DNA of 57,229 bases from UBA6614 sp002433235 (GCA_002433235.1 DJHS01000158.1:1-57229); one strand, 5' to 3'. Numbered from the stretch's first letter, positions 23,787 to 34,294 are shown. Numbers and translations are program-made. The notes: a model not told the origin generated them from the sequence alone.

Positions 23787-25811
23787 ATGGCCGCCGAGAA
23801 GGACAAAACAGAGCCCACCCTGCTCCAGCAGGCAAATGCTGGTGACGCTCAGGCGATGTTCAGACTCTCGCTGGAATGTAGTGATGACGCCAAGGCTGCA
23901 AAGTGGCTCCGCAAGGCCGCTAACCAGGGCTATTCGCCCGCCCAAAACAACTTGGGAGTGCTGATCGCCAAGGGCCGCGCCAATGCTCCGGTTGGCTATT
24001 TCCAAAAAACTGTTAACGCGATAAAGGCAAAATTCTCCAAACCACCCATCACCACGGAAACTGATGATGCCGTCTACTGGTATCGCCAGGCCGCCGAACG
24101 CGGGAATGCCCATGGCCAGTGCAACTACGGCTGGCGCTTGGCCATTGGCCAAGGCACAGACAAGGATGTCGACGAGGCCATCAAATGGTACCGGTTGGCG
24201 GCGACTCAGGATCATCCGCTCGCCCTGAACAACTTGGGGGTCATGTACGCCCAAGGAACCGGCGTGGGCCGTGACTTCAAGGAAGCCGTTAAACACTTTC
24301 AAAAAGCAGCCGACATGGGCAATACGCTGGCCCGTTTCAACACCGGACTGATGTGCCTGCACGGTCGTGGCGTGAAGAAGAACCCCACGGCCGCCGCCAA
24401 GTGGTTTCGGCTGACCGCCGAGAAAGGTCATGCCGGCTCACAGTTCGCCCTTGGCACCATGCTGGCGAACGGCGAGGGAATCGAGGTCAATGATACTGAA
24501 GCTGTTCACTTCTATCGCCAAGCCGCCGAGCAGGGGCATGCCCCTGCTCAAAACAATCTGGGCATCATGTTCGCGCAAGGACGCGGAGTAGCCCAAGACG
24601 ATGAGGAAGCCGCCAAGTGGTACAAGATGGCCGCCGACAAAGGGGTGACTGCTGCCCGCCAAAACCTTGGTCGGCGCCTCGCACTCGGCCAAGGCGTGGA
24701 GCGTGATAAGCGGAGCGCTCAGGAATTACTGGAACAAGCCGCGACGGAAGGAACTCTGGCCCCGGCCATGGCCTATGAGCTTGGAGTTCAGCTTTCAAAA
24801 GATGGCGACGAGCCCAGTGCCGCACATTGGCTGCAACTGGCCGCATCCCAAGGCCATGCCGACGCCCAATACCGGATGGGGGTGATTTACCATGAGGGCG
24901 TTGTGGTTCCCGCCGACAACGCCGCCGCCGCCTATTATTTTGAGCACGCCGCTGAACAACAGCACACTGAGGCACAGCATCGACTGGCGGTCATGTACGC
25001 AACTGGTGATGGTGTTCTTCCCAACGCTTCCGAAGCCGCGCGCTGGCATCAAGCCGCTGCCGAGGCTGAGCATACAGAATCGCAATTTCTTCTTGGAACG
25101 TTTTTAGAAAATGGCGAGGGAGTATCTTCTGATGATTTGAAGGCCGCCGAATGGTATCGTCGTGCTGCTGAAAACGGGCATGGTCTTGCGGCGTTCAATC
25201 TCGCCTACATGCTCGATGCCGGGCAAGGCCTGAAGCGTGATGTAAAAGACGCTTTTCAATGGTACCAGCAGGCTGCGGAGAAGGGTGTTGCCAGTGCACA
25301 ATGCAACTTGGGGGCCATGTTCGCACAAGGCCGCGGCACGGCGGTCGATGAAAGCTCAGCCGTGGATTGGTATTCAAAGGCGGCTGCTCAAGGGCTTGCC
25401 AGCGCCCAGTATAATCTCGCCCAGATGCACCATCATGGCCGTGGAGTTCGTGCCGATGAACTTGAAGCAGTCGAATGGTACCGAGCCGCCGCAAATCAGG
25501 GCCACCCCGGGGCGGCCTTTGCCTTGGCCGTGATTTATGACCACGGGGAAGGCGCTATTTTTGAGGATGATACCGAGGCAGTTAAATGGTACGAGGCCGC
25601 CGCGGAGACGGGCCACTCCCGCGCCCAGTTGATCCTGGCGGAAATGTACCGGCGTGGCCAAGGGGTGCCGGAGGATTACGTGAAGGCCTATTCACTGTTC
25701 AGCCGCGCCGCCGCCCAAGGAGAGGAACTGGCTGCCAGCGCCAAGCTGTTAATGACCCGCTTGATGACCCCCAACCAGGTTGCGGAGGCCCAGTCGCTTT
25801 GCCGGGTTTAA
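23787..25811 (+). CDS. Large Sel1-like (SLR/TPR-type) repeat protein
   Basis: 674 residues made almost wholly of about 15-17 Sel1-like helical repeats of 36 residues with the pattern AxxxLGxMYxxGxGVxxDxxxAxxWYxxAAExG; for example AQNNLGIMFAQGRGVAQDDE and AQCNLGAMFAQGRGTAVDES. The array ends with MTPNQVAEAQSLCRV. No signal peptide is seen, so it is probably a cytoplasmic scaffold. A spacer (about residues 72-95, NAIKAKFSKPPITT) interrupts the array after the second repeat, and one repeat near 330 is degenerate (LGVQLSKDGDEPSA). A TTG precedes the ATG, but ATG at 23787 after AAAAAGGTAC is preferred. It may serve signalling or secretion assemblies; no partner can be named. Confidence 0.88.
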   Translation: MAAEKDKTEPTLLQQANAGDAQAMFRLSLECSDDAKAAKWLRKAANQGYSPAQNNLGVLIAKGRANAPVGYFQKTVNAIKAKFSKPPITTETDDAVYWYRQAAERGNAHGQCNYGWRLAIGQGTDKDVDEAIKWYRLAATQDHPLALNNLGVMYAQGTGVGRDFKEAVKHFQKAADMGNTLARFNTGLMCLHGRGVKKNPTAAAKWFRLTAEKGHAGSQFALGTMLANGEGIEVNDTEAVHFYRQAAEQGHAPAQNNLGIMFAQGRGVAQDDEEAAKWYKMAADKGVTAARQNLGRRLALGQGVERDKRSAQELLEQAATEGTLAPAMAYELGVQLSKDGDEPSAAHWLQLAASQGHADAQYRMGVIYHEGVVVPADNAAAAYYFEHAAEQQHTEAQHRLAVMYATGDGVLPNASEAARWHQAAAEAEHTESQFLLGTFLENGEGVSSDDLKAAEWYRRAAENGHGLAAFNLAYMLDAGQGLKRDVKDAFQWYQQAAEKGVASAQCNLGAMFAQGRGTAVDESSAVDWYSKAAAQGLASAQYNLAQMHHHGRGVRADELEAVEWYRAAANQGHPGAAFALAVIYDHGEGAIFEDDTEAVKWYEAAAETGHSRAQLILAEMYRRGQGVPEDYVKAYSLFSRAAAQGEELAASAKLLMTRLMTPNQVAEAQSLCRV

Positions 25812-25820
25812 TTTCAGACC

Positions 25821-27620
25821 CTATTTTTCGCCTTGTGTGGCGATCCATTCCTTTACCCGTGCCTCAAGAAAATCCAGCGGCACGGCGCCATGGCGAAGAA
25901 TTTCATCGTGAAATTTCCGGATATCAAATCGCTCCCCCAACACCTTCTCTGCATGCGCACGCAGTTCCTTGATCTTTAACTCACCCATTTTATAGGCCAG
26001 TGCCTGCCCGGGCCAAACGATGTAGCGGTCAATCTCCACGATGATGTCATGCTCCGTCTTCCCAGCATTTTCTTTGAAGTAGTCAATGGCCTCTTGCCGA
26101 CTCCATCCCAAGTCATGCATGCCCGTGTCCACCACCAGCCGAATCGCTCGCCACATTTCGTAGGTCAATTTACCGAACTTGGAATAGGGGTCCTTGTAGA
26201 AGCCCATCGCCTCCCCAAGACTCTCGGCATAAAGGGCCCACCCCTCCACATAAACGGTGTACCGCGCGTACTTCCGAAACTCGGGAAGGCCGGTCAGCTC
26301 ATCCGCAATGGCCAACTGCAGGTGATGCCCCGGCACAGCTTCGTGCAGTGTCAGCGCCTCCATCTCCCACTTGGGCCGCACGGCAAGATTGTAGGTATTC
26401 GCAAAGAAATATCCCGGCCTGCCCGCAGTGGTTGATCCTGGTTGGTAATAGGCCGTGGTGACGCTGCGTTCAATATAGGAAGGCACCGGGCGCACCCCAT
26501 AAGGTTGCCGGGGCAGTCGGCCAAAGAGCTTGATCAGCTCAGGGTCTGCACGCTTGCTAATGTCCCGATAGCCCGCCAGCAACTCCGTTCCGCGCTTGTA
26601 ATAAAACCGTTTGTCCGTGCGCAGAAATTCGAAGAATTGCGCCAAACTCCCCTTGAAACCCGCTTCCGCCTTGACCCTCTCCATCTCGCCACGAATTCGC
26701 TTCACTTCCGCCAATCCAATTTGGTGAATCTCCCTCGCCGTCAGACTGGTGGTGGTCATTGCGCGAATGCGGTGCTGATACCACTCCCGCCCATTGGGCA
26801 ACTCGCTGCATCCAATACTCTCCCGGCTACCCGGCACATACTCATCCTTGAGAAATTTGTGCAATCGCCGAAATGCAGGCCCGGCCTGCTTCCGATACGT
26901 CGCCAATGCCTCGCGCCTCAATCGTATGCGCTCCTTTTCAGGAATCGCCCCTGATATCTCCTTGAACGGAGCCAACAACGGGCTATCCAGCGGATCTTCG
27001 GTCAACTGCTTCGCCACCTGTCCAGCCACATCCCGCAGGCAAACCTTTGCCGGCGTCACCTTGGCCTGCAACCCCGCGCGCAGGAGATCAATCGTTTGGT
27101 CCACAAGTTTTTCGGAATTCCGCAATCGCGACAAAATATCCTCGTAATCCGACACCTTGCGGACCGGCATCATCCTCAGCATCTCCGCCATGCTCCGCTG
27201 GATGCCGTCCATCTGGGTGATCAACAACAGGTGGCCCGGGAATTTGTAGCTGTCTAGTTCCAACTCCAAGCCGTGGCGGGACAAGTCGAGATTCAGCCGC
27301 TCCGCTGCAGGCAATCCCGCTCGATCAATGGATTTCAATACGCGCACACCCATCTGCGTATCCCCTTTGCGCCGATTGATGGAAACCGGAGTGTAATCCG
27401 TCCAGCGATCATTTTGCCCCGGCCACCCGCGCCAAGTCGCCGATTCCGGAAATTCGCGCATTGAATATTCCCAGTGTGCCTTGAAGAACTCCCTCAGCCG
27501 GTTTTCCTCAGCCACCTTTCCTTTCTGCCCCAACAACACTTCGCACCGCTTGCGAAAATCTGAACTTGGTGAGGCCATCAAGCCTCCCGACAAACATATC
27601 CACAACAACACGTGTCTCAT
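25821..27620 (-). CDS. DUF885 family peptidase-like protein, secreted
   Basis: 599 residues with a short signal peptide (MRHVLLWICLSGGLMAS). The body is all-helical, typical of DUF885. The zincin-like motif HEAVPGHHLQ starts at His426 (H-E-x-x-P-G-H), and the downstream EGWALYAESLGEAMGFY supplies the further conserved Glu. The C-terminal YIVWPGQALAYKMGELKIKELR is also diagnostic. The family is thought to hold metallo-carboxypeptidase-like enzymes, though few have been assayed. It starts 1 base after the stop of the enolase-superfamily gene, so both are cotranscribed. It converges on the Sel1 gene with a 9-base gap. Confidence 0.9.
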   Translation of the reverse strand: MRHVLLWICLSGGLMASPSSDFRKRCEVLLGQKGKVAEENRLREFFKAHWEYSMREFPESATWRGWPGQNDRWTDYTPVSINRRKGDTQMGVRVLKSIDRAGLPAAERLNLDLSRHGLELELDSYKFPGHLLLITQMDGIQRSMAEMLRMMPVRKVSDYEDILSRLRNSEKLVDQTIDLLRAGLQAKVTPAKVCLRDVAGQVAKQLTEDPLDSPLLAPFKEISGAIPEKERIRLRREALATYRKQAGPAFRRLHKFLKDEYVPGSRESIGCSELPNGREWYQHRIRAMTTTSLTAREIHQIGLAEVKRIRGEMERVKAEAGFKGSLAQFFEFLRTDKRFYYKRGTELLAGYRDISKRADPELIKLFGRLPRQPYGVRPVPSYIERSVTTAYYQPGSTTAGRPGYFFANTYNLAVRPKWEMEALTLHEAVPGHHLQLAIADELTGLPEFRKYARYTVYVEGWALYAESLGEAMGFYKDPYSKFGKLTYEMWRAIRLVVDTGMHDLGWSRQEAIDYFKENAGKTEHDIIVEIDRYIVWPGQALAYKMGELKIKELRAHAEKVLGERFDIRKFHDEILRHGAVPLDFLEARVKEWIATQGEK

Positions 27621-27621
27621 A

Positions 27622-29016
27622 TTAAATCCTGCTGAAAATGGGTTTCACCTTGGCGCGCTCGTACAAGTCACGCCACTCGCGACTTTTCACATCCATACGC
27701 ACGGCCGTCTTTACCCCCGGCTCAAAATACGGGTATCCACGATCCTTCATAAACAGCCGAAGCATGAAATTCACCTCCGACTCTGCGACATACATTTTAC
27801 GTCCATCCGGCCAACGCGTCTCGATCAAGCGAGGAGGATTGGGTCTCACAGCGGGCCTGGGAATGGCCAGTTTTTTCATGGCTTTCCTGTCCAACTCCAC
27901 GCCCAAGCCCGGCTTGTCGGAAATTGCCGCCCTTCCCTGCTTCACAATAATCGGACTCTCCAGCAAAGAGTGGGTGTAGAGCTGGTGACAGTTCACCGCC
28001 GGCCAAATTGCATGACTGCACACCGCCCCAAAATGCATGCTCCAAGCCGCCGTGATGCTGCTGCCCACAATCTGCAGCCAGAACGGCATATCTGCCATGG
28101 CCGCCACCGTACCACGCCGCATCACCCGGCTTGCCCCACCACCAATCACAAACCCATCACAGACCTGTTGTCGCAACGTCACTATAGCCGATGGGTTCCC
28201 ATAATGCATCGCAACCTTGGCCCGTGTCTCGCGGCGAATTCTCTGGTTCCCAGAGATATCACCTTGCGGAATGGGCGTCTCCACAATTTTTGTGATAGGG
28301 TGCTTTTCGACTTCCTTCAATATAGGGATGCCACGTTTTGCATCCAGCAAGGTGTCATTGTAATCGAAGGTGATGGAAAATCCTCTGGGCGCGGCTTCCG
28401 TTCCTTGGCGCGCCTGCTCCCAGATATCGAACCATGGGCGCCCCTTTGTTTTAAAGGCGAGATACCCTGCCTCTGAGGCAGCCTTGGTTTCAGCCGCCAC
28501 ATCCTCCGGCGGCAGGTCAATATCCCACCAAGCCAATGGCGTGTTGTCATGCACCTGTTTGCCCAGCAAAGCATGCACCGGCACATCCATCGCCTTGGCC
28601 ACTGCATCAAAGAGAGCCATTTGCAGACCAGCGCCCAGTTCATCGTCCCACATGATCGCCGCCGCATTTTTCCCTCTGGCAAACTCGACCTGCGAATCCT
28701 GCGTCGCCTTGTAGGTATACCACAACAGAGTCTCGCCAATCCCGACATGACCAGACGCCAATTCCACCTCGAATATTTCAATGTATTTCCAGTGCGGCAA
28801 CTCACGAGCCATGTTGCGAGCGGGCACAGTACGATAAGGCACCTTCAGCGTCGTGCGATTGATTTGCTTTATCCGCATGCCCGGCTCGGAACGGCCCGGC
28901 CGAGCGACAGGCTGGGGTTGGGCGCGACTGACCCAAGGAAACACCGACGCCCCGGCCGCAGCAGCCAGCAACAAATCGCGCCGCGACAGCCTAAAGAAAT
29001 CTGGCGAGGAAATCAT
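27622..29016 (-). CDS. Tat-exported enolase-superfamily (mandelate racemase/muconate cycloisomerase-like) protein
   Basis: 464 residues. The leader has RLSRRDLLLAAAAGASVFPW, a twin-arginine signal. The N-terminal capping domain (MRIKQINRTTLKVPYRTVP) leads to a TIM barrel with FKTKGRPWFD (KxK catalytic motif), FSITFDYNDT (metal Asp), KIVETPIPQ (metal Glu) and a weak third site (VAMHYGNPS), where family members usually have Asp or Glu. So catalysis is possible but not certain. Members abstract a proton alpha to a carboxylate in sugar acids and related compounds. It heads a two-gene unit with the DUF885 gene (1-base gap). It is divergent from the RND exporter gene with a 96-base gap. Confidence 0.85.
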   Translation of the reverse strand: MISSPDFFRLSRRDLLLAAAAGASVFPWVSRAQPQPVARPGRSEPGMRIKQINRTTLKVPYRTVPARNMARELPHWKYIEIFEVELASGHVGIGETLLWYTYKATQDSQVEFARGKNAAAIMWDDELGAGLQMALFDAVAKAMDVPVHALLGKQVHDNTPLAWWDIDLPPEDVAAETKAASEAGYLAFKTKGRPWFDIWEQARQGTEAAPRGFSITFDYNDTLLDAKRGIPILKEVEKHPITKIVETPIPQGDISGNQRIRRETRAKVAMHYGNPSAIVTLRQQVCDGFVIGGGASRVMRRGTVAAMADMPFWLQIVGSSITAAWSMHFGAVCSHAIWPAVNCHQLYTHSLLESPIIVKQGRAAISDKPGLGVELDRKAMKKLAIPRPAVRPNPPRLIETRWPDGRKMYVAESEVNFMLRLFMKDRGYPYFEPGVKTAVRMDVKSREWRDLYERAKVKPIFSRI

Positions 29017-29112
29017 GTGCCCAGCCTAGGCTGTGGCCCCGGCCTTGTCACGCCCGCGCTCCGCGAACATTCCATGTTTGCCATCGCGCTGACACCCGCC
29101 TAAAAGCAGCCC

Positions 29113-31863
29113 GTGGATTCGCCCTCCAAAGGCCCTCCGGTCGCGCCTTTCATTCTCTTTGGCGTGGTCATGGCCTTGGCATCCCTCCCCTTTCTCTCCG
29201 CCCTTCCCTCATTTCAAGTACGCTCGGAAATGACCGACCTCCTTGCCGGGGACCAACGCAGCTTATCCAGTTTCAAGGACGCCAACAACCAGTTGACCAA
29301 CACCATCGGCGGACAGTCCGCAGTGGTGCTGGTCAGCATCCGGTCTGAAAATATTTTCTCGCCCAAAATAATCGCGGAAATCGAGAAGATCACCACCGCT
29401 CTGATGGCCAGCAGCAATATCGTCCACAATTTCAGCCTTGTCGGCCCAAGAATCAATCCTTCCTTTAAAATCGACCCAACATTATTAAACCTCACCCTCC
29501 AGTCCCGGATTTCAGCCAATAACTTGGCCTTGATTGGGCACGGTGATTTTAATGGAACTCGCTCAAGCCTCGGCAGCCTCGTCCACGCCGTGGCCACCGT
29601 CGGACCCGCCCTGATCCGCGATACCCACCAGTTCAAGTCCCCCGAGTTGTCGGCGGTGCAAAAAGCGCTGATCCGCGCCCGTGTCATTTCCAAGCAAGCT
29701 CAACTTGCCGGAGCAGCGTTAAGCCTCGCCCACCATGCCACCAATGAATGGAGCCGATTTAAGGAATACAACATAAAACCCTTCATTCCTCTGGCCCAAT
29801 GGACAAAGACCGCGCTCAATCGCGAGGCAAACGCAACTGCCCTTGCCATGGACGACATCCGGCAAAAGATCAAAATGGAAATTGCCGCAGTAAAACAAAT
29901 TGAGAAAACCTATGGCCGCCCCATCTTCCGGTTTGTTTTCACCTCCATCTTCCCCAAGCCCATCGCGCAACTATCTCCCGACGAAATCAATAACATTCGC
30001 GAATGGGCCACCCAATTCCCCTTCTTCCGAAACCTCATTGTTGATGGTCAAGGCCGCAATGCCATGATCTTTGCGTTCGCCCGGAAAGGCCCCACCAACC
30101 GAGTAGCCAAGGCTACCTTCTGCCGGGACATCAACGAGCGTCTCCAGCCATTTCGTGATGCCGGATATGACATTCGCGTCCTGTCCTTTTCACATGGCGA
30201 AATCGAAACCATGGAATACCTTGAGCAGGATCTGAAACGATTTGCCCCAGCTATGTTTGGCATCGTGTTCATCGTGTTGCTGATCACATTCCGGGGCTCC
30301 CTCCGGCTGGTGCTATTCGTGATGGGCCTGCAGATGGCGGGCATTGCACTTGCTCTCGGCCTTGCACCGTCGATGGGCTCCCACGTCAGCCCATTCACCG
30401 CCCCCTTGTTTCCTCTCCTCGCGGGAATTCACCTGACCCTGCTCATCCATGTGGGCACTGCTCTCCAAACCGCCCTACGCTCCGGTCACTCTGGCAACAA
30501 CGCGCTCAGCGCAATGCTTGGTCGGATTTTTCAACCCAGCGCATATGCCGCCCTGACAACCTGTGTGGGACTTTTCTCGCTCACATTCAGCGAAGTGCGC
30601 CCCACTGCCGAATTTGGCCGATTGGGTGCGGCTGGCATCGGGCTGCTTTTCGCCCTGACCTTCGGCCCAGGCATTGTACTCCTGAAGTTGTTGGGAGGTC
30701 TTCACCCATTACCACAGCGAAAAACCGACAACACAACCCAGTGGCTCGAGTCCCTGCCCATGAAATTGGCCGGCAAACGGATCGCCATCCTCGCAGCGAC
30801 CGTGATCACCTTGGTCGTAATCATTGCCGGCCTCCAGAAAATCCGTACCGACATACGCATCGTTGAATTCCTCAACCCCCAAAGCAACACACGGCTATCC
30901 TTGGAGTCGCTGGATCAATCCTACGGCGGGATCAACTTTGCCAAGCTCGAGATCGACACCGGCAAAAACGGCGGCGTTCGCAGCAGGGAGTTTTTTGGCC
31001 TCGTCAATCACCTGCATCGATTTGCCTCAAAACAAAGTGGCGTTTCCATGACCTACTCATTGGGTGGGCTCATCAGGGCTTCGGATGAAATCATACAACG
31101 AGATCTTCCCCGGTTGGCAGCGCTCACTCCCGCAAGTCTCCGTGCTTCCATCATGCTGGACCAGTTCGATCAGCCTGAAGTCCGGAACGACCTCCCCTTG
31201 CTGGATTCCCTTTACAATCGGACCCGGCAGAAAGGCTGGTTTGTCATCCGCACACAAGACCTGCCATCCAGTGAATATATCGCCATGCTCAAGGCCATTG
31301 AAACCGAGGCCAGGCAGGTCGCGCCAGAAGACTGGGAGGTATCCATGCGGGGCCCAATCCAAGCCATTCAAAAGGCCGACCGCCAAATTGTCGAAAGCCA
31401 GAAAAACAGCGCGCTCTTCACTACAATCCTAATAGCCCTCGTCTTGGCGGTGTTGTGGCGCTCCGCCCCCTTGGCACTGCTGGCGTTCATGGCCAACATC
31501 ATTCCCGTCGGGCTCGTTGTCGCCGTGCAAGGCTTGGCTGATGTGCCCTTGAACTCCATCACCATCATGGTGGCCGCCATCGCCTTTGGTGTCGCGGTCG
31601 ATGACACCATTCATTTTATCACCCATTGGCAACTGGAACGAAAACGCGGCGCAGACACACGGGAAGCAGTTTTAAGAACCCTGCGGGTCAAGGCCACGCC
31701 CATCATCTCAACCACCGTGATTCTCATGGCCGTCATGGGGATTTTTTCGATGGCCTCCTTTCCCCCGGTGGTCGCCTTTGGCTGGCTGTCGGCCATCGGC
31801 TATCTGGCCGCACTGACCTCCGCTCTAATCCTAATTCCCGCGGCGCTTTGCTGGAGAAAATGA
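29113..31863 (+). CDS. RND/MMPL-family membrane exporter
   Basis: 916 residues with the two-fold RND layout. TM1 is near the N-terminus (FILFGVVMALASLPFLSA), followed by a long periplasmic domain, a block of five helices (FGIVFIVLLITF to GIGLLFALTFGPGIVLL), TM7 (IAILAATVITLVVIIAG), a second periplasmic domain and a final helix block containing AFGVAVDDTIHFITHW, the proton-relay-type DD motif in TM10. MMPL/HpnN-type members move lipids such as hopanoids to the outer membrane. No MFP or outer-membrane partner is adjacent, which fits the single-component MMPL type better than a drug efflux pump. The start is GTG at 29113; a later start would cut into TM1. It ends 5 bases from a convergent gene. 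Confidence 0.88.
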   Translation: MDSPSKGPPVAPFILFGVVMALASLPFLSALPSFQVRSEMTDLLAGDQRSLSSFKDANNQLTNTIGGQSAVVLVSIRSENIFSPKIIAEIEKITTALMASSNIVHNFSLVGPRINPSFKIDPTLLNLTLQSRISANNLALIGHGDFNGTRSSLGSLVHAVATVGPALIRDTHQFKSPELSAVQKALIRARVISKQAQLAGAALSLAHHATNEWSRFKEYNIKPFIPLAQWTKTALNREANATALAMDDIRQKIKMEIAAVKQIEKTYGRPIFRFVFTSIFPKPIAQLSPDEINNIREWATQFPFFRNLIVDGQGRNAMIFAFARKGPTNRVAKATFCRDINERLQPFRDAGYDIRVLSFSHGEIETMEYLEQDLKRFAPAMFGIVFIVLLITFRGSLRLVLFVMGLQMAGIALALGLAPSMGSHVSPFTAPLFPLLAGIHLTLLIHVGTALQTALRSGHSGNNALSAMLGRIFQPSAYAALTTCVGLFSLTFSEVRPTAEFGRLGAAGIGLLFALTFGPGIVLLKLLGGLHPLPQRKTDNTTQWLESLPMKLAGKRIAILAATVITLVVIIAGLQKIRTDIRIVEFLNPQSNTRLSLESLDQSYGGINFAKLEIDTGKNGGVRSREFFGLVNHLHRFASKQSGVSMTYSLGGLIRASDEIIQRDLPRLAALTPASLRASIMLDQFDQPEVRNDLPLLDSLYNRTRQKGWFVIRTQDLPSSEYIAMLKAIETEARQVAPEDWEVSMRGPIQAIQKADRQIVESQKNSALFTTILIALVLAVLWRSAPLALLAFMANIIPVGLVVAVQGLADVPLNSITIMVAAIAFGVAVDDTIHFITHWQLERKRGADTREAVLRTLRVKATPIISTTVILMAVMGIFSMASFPPVVAFGWLSAIGYLAALTSALILIPAALCWRK

Positions 31864-31868
31864 CCGGC

Positions 31869-33623
31869 TCATTCCGCGTTCACCGAGGAATATCCCTTGA
31901 TCGAGAAGCCGTCCTTGCCCGATATCATCCCAATCACCACGACTGGGAAATACCCGCTCACCCGGTCAAACTCGGGCAGTTTCTTGAAATCAATCCAGTG
32001 CAAGTCATGCGGCCTGCCATCGGCCCGCAATGGCAGATATTGCCCAAGCAACTCCGCCGGATTCGGGGTTGATCGCAGCACGTGAAACAACTCACGGAAC
32101 GAATCCCGATCATCGCTGTAATAGAGAAACCCCGACTCAAATCCCCCCACTTTTTGAACTGCAGCCTTCAATGCGGGGAGATCCCTTAACGGGCGTAAAT
32201 CCAGATTATCCGGGCCGCGCAAAAAGGTTTCCAACAAGTCCCGGTTTTTTGCTGCAGCGATATAATTTGCCACAGTAGTCAAATGAATGCTTGGCGCATC
32301 CGGCGCCTCCTGCTCCACGAGTCCATCACCCAGCTTATAGGTGTAGATCGAACGCCCCAGAAAACCACGCCGCTCCGGGCCTTTTGGCGAAACGATAGTC
32401 GCCAGATTCCGAATGCCCTTCAAGGTCACTGCCGGTTTTTTGGATTCAACCATCACAATGGCTGGCCATGCATCCGGATTGTCCAAACCGTTTGCACGAC
32501 TGGGCCATTCAAGAAGAATGATATCATTCCCCATCGACTTGATGAATCCATCACGCAAATTGAATTGCGGATCTGCCGCTTGAGCCGCTCTCTCGATGAA
32601 ATCCACCGCCTTGCCCGCATCCGGGGATAATTCCACCAAAACGCCCTCAAACGCCTTCCAAGCCCTTGCCATGTCAATCCGCGCGCGCATAAATAAAGCT
32701 AGATTTTCAGGGGCAAAAGGTGGTGGCGCTACATTGGCCTGATCGGGCGTCATGATCGCGAATAATCCACGGCGACTACTTTCCGGCACCTCCAAAAACA
32801 GTTCACCTTCAAGCAGGTTACCGCTGATGGAGAATGAAATGGAACGAAGCTCGTTCAGGCCCGAAGCCTTCATCATATTTCCGGGGTTAACTCCTTCATC
32901 CACAACCCCTGCCACCGGCAATTCCTTGAACAAAGCCAAGGTGTCCAGCCAGCCAAAGGCCGGAGCCATGGCAAATTGCGCCTTGAAACGCTTCGCGAAG
33001 GAAGGATGTGAATTCAGCGCCGGCGATTTGCCTCCCGCTTGGCGTACAAGGATTTTTTCCAATCGATCAGGATCATTCCCCGCAATCAACAGCGTGCCGG
33101 ACATTCCTACATGAACAGCCGGAAGATTCTTTGGGCGTAGATGATGGAATTTCACATCACGGATCATCCGTTCCCCAACACTCATCCCGTCAGCACGGGC
33201 CTGCCCCACCAATGCATCCAGTTCACCGGCCAATGCATCCGCTTTTTTCCCTCCATCCAAAAGTAACACGGCAAAAGCCTCCTTGGCTCCAGCAGCCGGC
33301 AACGCCAGTCCCAGTGTAACTTGCCCCTCAGCAAATGAAAACAGCCCCAGCGGATTGCGTCCTTCACCCGGGTTGAAAAACATTTCAAGCATGCCCCGCT
33401 CCACGGACCTCGCAAATTCCGCCATGTGCGGATCGCCCCAAAACCGGGCGGGCAGACTGCGGGCAAGCTCCCCGCCGAACACCTTTGCATCCGGAACCGT
33501 GAACATTGCCACGGTATCTCGGGGCAATAAATCCTGCGGAGCAGGCGCGGCCTTGGAAGGCGGTGCCATCACTGCCCAAAAAATTAGGGCAAAGCACACA
33601 TATTTTATGCTGACGAGTTTCAT
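31869..33623 (-). CDS. Unrecognised exported protein
   Basis: 584 residues with signal peptide MKLVSIKYVCFALIFWAVMA and cleavage near SKAAPA. I do not recognise a family with confidence; the layout, PRDTVAMFTVPDAKVFGGEL followed by repeated segments of the type GMSGTLLIAGNDPDRLEKIL and TVANYIAAAKNRDLLETFL, resembles DUF3352-like periplasmic proteins of this phylum, in which two related halves each hold a 'value then difference' beta-alpha unit. No catalytic motif is seen. ATG at 33623 is preferred because upstream codons overlap the mobA end and are not leader-like. It follows mobA by 38 bases on the same strand. Confidence 0.6.
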   Translation of the reverse strand: MKLVSIKYVCFALIFWAVMAPPSKAAPAPQDLLPRDTVAMFTVPDAKVFGGELARSLPARFWGDPHMAEFARSVERGMLEMFFNPGEGRNPLGLFSFAEGQVTLGLALPAAGAKEAFAVLLLDGGKKADALAGELDALVGQARADGMSVGERMIRDVKFHHLRPKNLPAVHVGMSGTLLIAGNDPDRLEKILVRQAGGKSPALNSHPSFAKRFKAQFAMAPAFGWLDTLALFKELPVAGVVDEGVNPGNMMKASGLNELRSISFSISGNLLEGELFLEVPESSRRGLFAIMTPDQANVAPPPFAPENLALFMRARIDMARAWKAFEGVLVELSPDAGKAVDFIERAAQAADPQFNLRDGFIKSMGNDIILLEWPSRANGLDNPDAWPAIVMVESKKPAVTLKGIRNLATIVSPKGPERRGFLGRSIYTYKLGDGLVEQEAPDAPSIHLTTVANYIAAAKNRDLLETFLRGPDNLDLRPLRDLPALKAAVQKVGGFESGFLYYSDDRDSFRELFHVLRSTPNPAELLGQYLPLRADGRPHDLHWIDFKKLPEFDRVSGYFPVVVIGMISGKDGFSIKGYSSVNAE

Positions 33624-33661
33624 CAAGGCAGGAGCCGAGCGTAACGTCGGCCTCGGCAAGA

Positions 33662-34198
33662 TCAAGCGCGCCTTTTGAGGGCAGCCTCCAAATCCGCCGG
33701 TGTGTTAATGTTAAAAAGCATTTCCTTAGGCACAGCCAGACGTGCAGCAGACAGGGCGGCCGCAAGGGATTGGATTGAAAAATTACCGGTCGCATGTTGC
33801 GCCTCAATGGTTTCGCGCACCCCCTCCAAGCCCACCGATATGACGAAGGGAAACCCCACGCGCCCCCCGGAGTCCGCAAACACATGGTCGGCCTGTTCCC
33901 CGTCCATCCTCGCCAACAAACCGGCAGTTACAAATGGCATATCACAAGATAGAAACAGAATCCGGCTTGCCTGCATTTCCCTCATGGCGGTAATAATACC
34001 CCCGAGCGGGCCACATCGAGGGACGACATCGCGCTCAACCACCCGGCATTTGAACCCAGCCGACTCCACCGTTTCACGCGCAACCTCCAAAAGCGTTTTC
34101 CCATGAAAATTCAAACCACCCTTCTCGCACCCCATCCGCGTGGCCATACCGCCCGCGAGCACGCAGGCTTCAGTTCCACTTTTGCAGTTGGCCGGCAT
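33662..34198 (-). CDS. mobA: Molybdenum cofactor guanylyltransferase
   Basis: 178 residues. Transfers GMP from GTP to molybdopterin to form the guanine dinucleotide cofactor of DMSO-reductase-family enzymes. The nucleotidyltransferase signature CVLAGGMATRMGCEKGGL is near the N-terminus, followed by CGPLGGIITAM, ILFLSCDMPFV (metal-binding Asp) and the terminal INTPADLE. It is slightly shorter than E. coli MobA (194). It is divergent from rpsB. Together with the molybdate-type ABC operon at 44-53 kb it points to molybdoenzyme use, although no molybdoenzyme gene is in the window. Confidence 0.92.
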   Translation of the reverse strand: MPANCKSGTEACVLAGGMATRMGCEKGGLNFHGKTLLEVARETVESAGFKCRVVERDVVPRCGPLGGIITAMREMQASRILFLSCDMPFVTAGLLARMDGEQADHVFADSGGRVGFPFVISVGLEGVRETIEAQHATGNFSIQSLAAALSAARLAVPKEMLFNINTPADLEAALKRRA

Positions 34199-34294
34199 AA
34201 ATTAGGGATTGCGTTTAGAGGCAACCCTGCTATTTTTCCAGCCCTTTTTCCGCGTGCCCAGTGGCACTCGGTCATTGGAACGGCCTTAAACCAA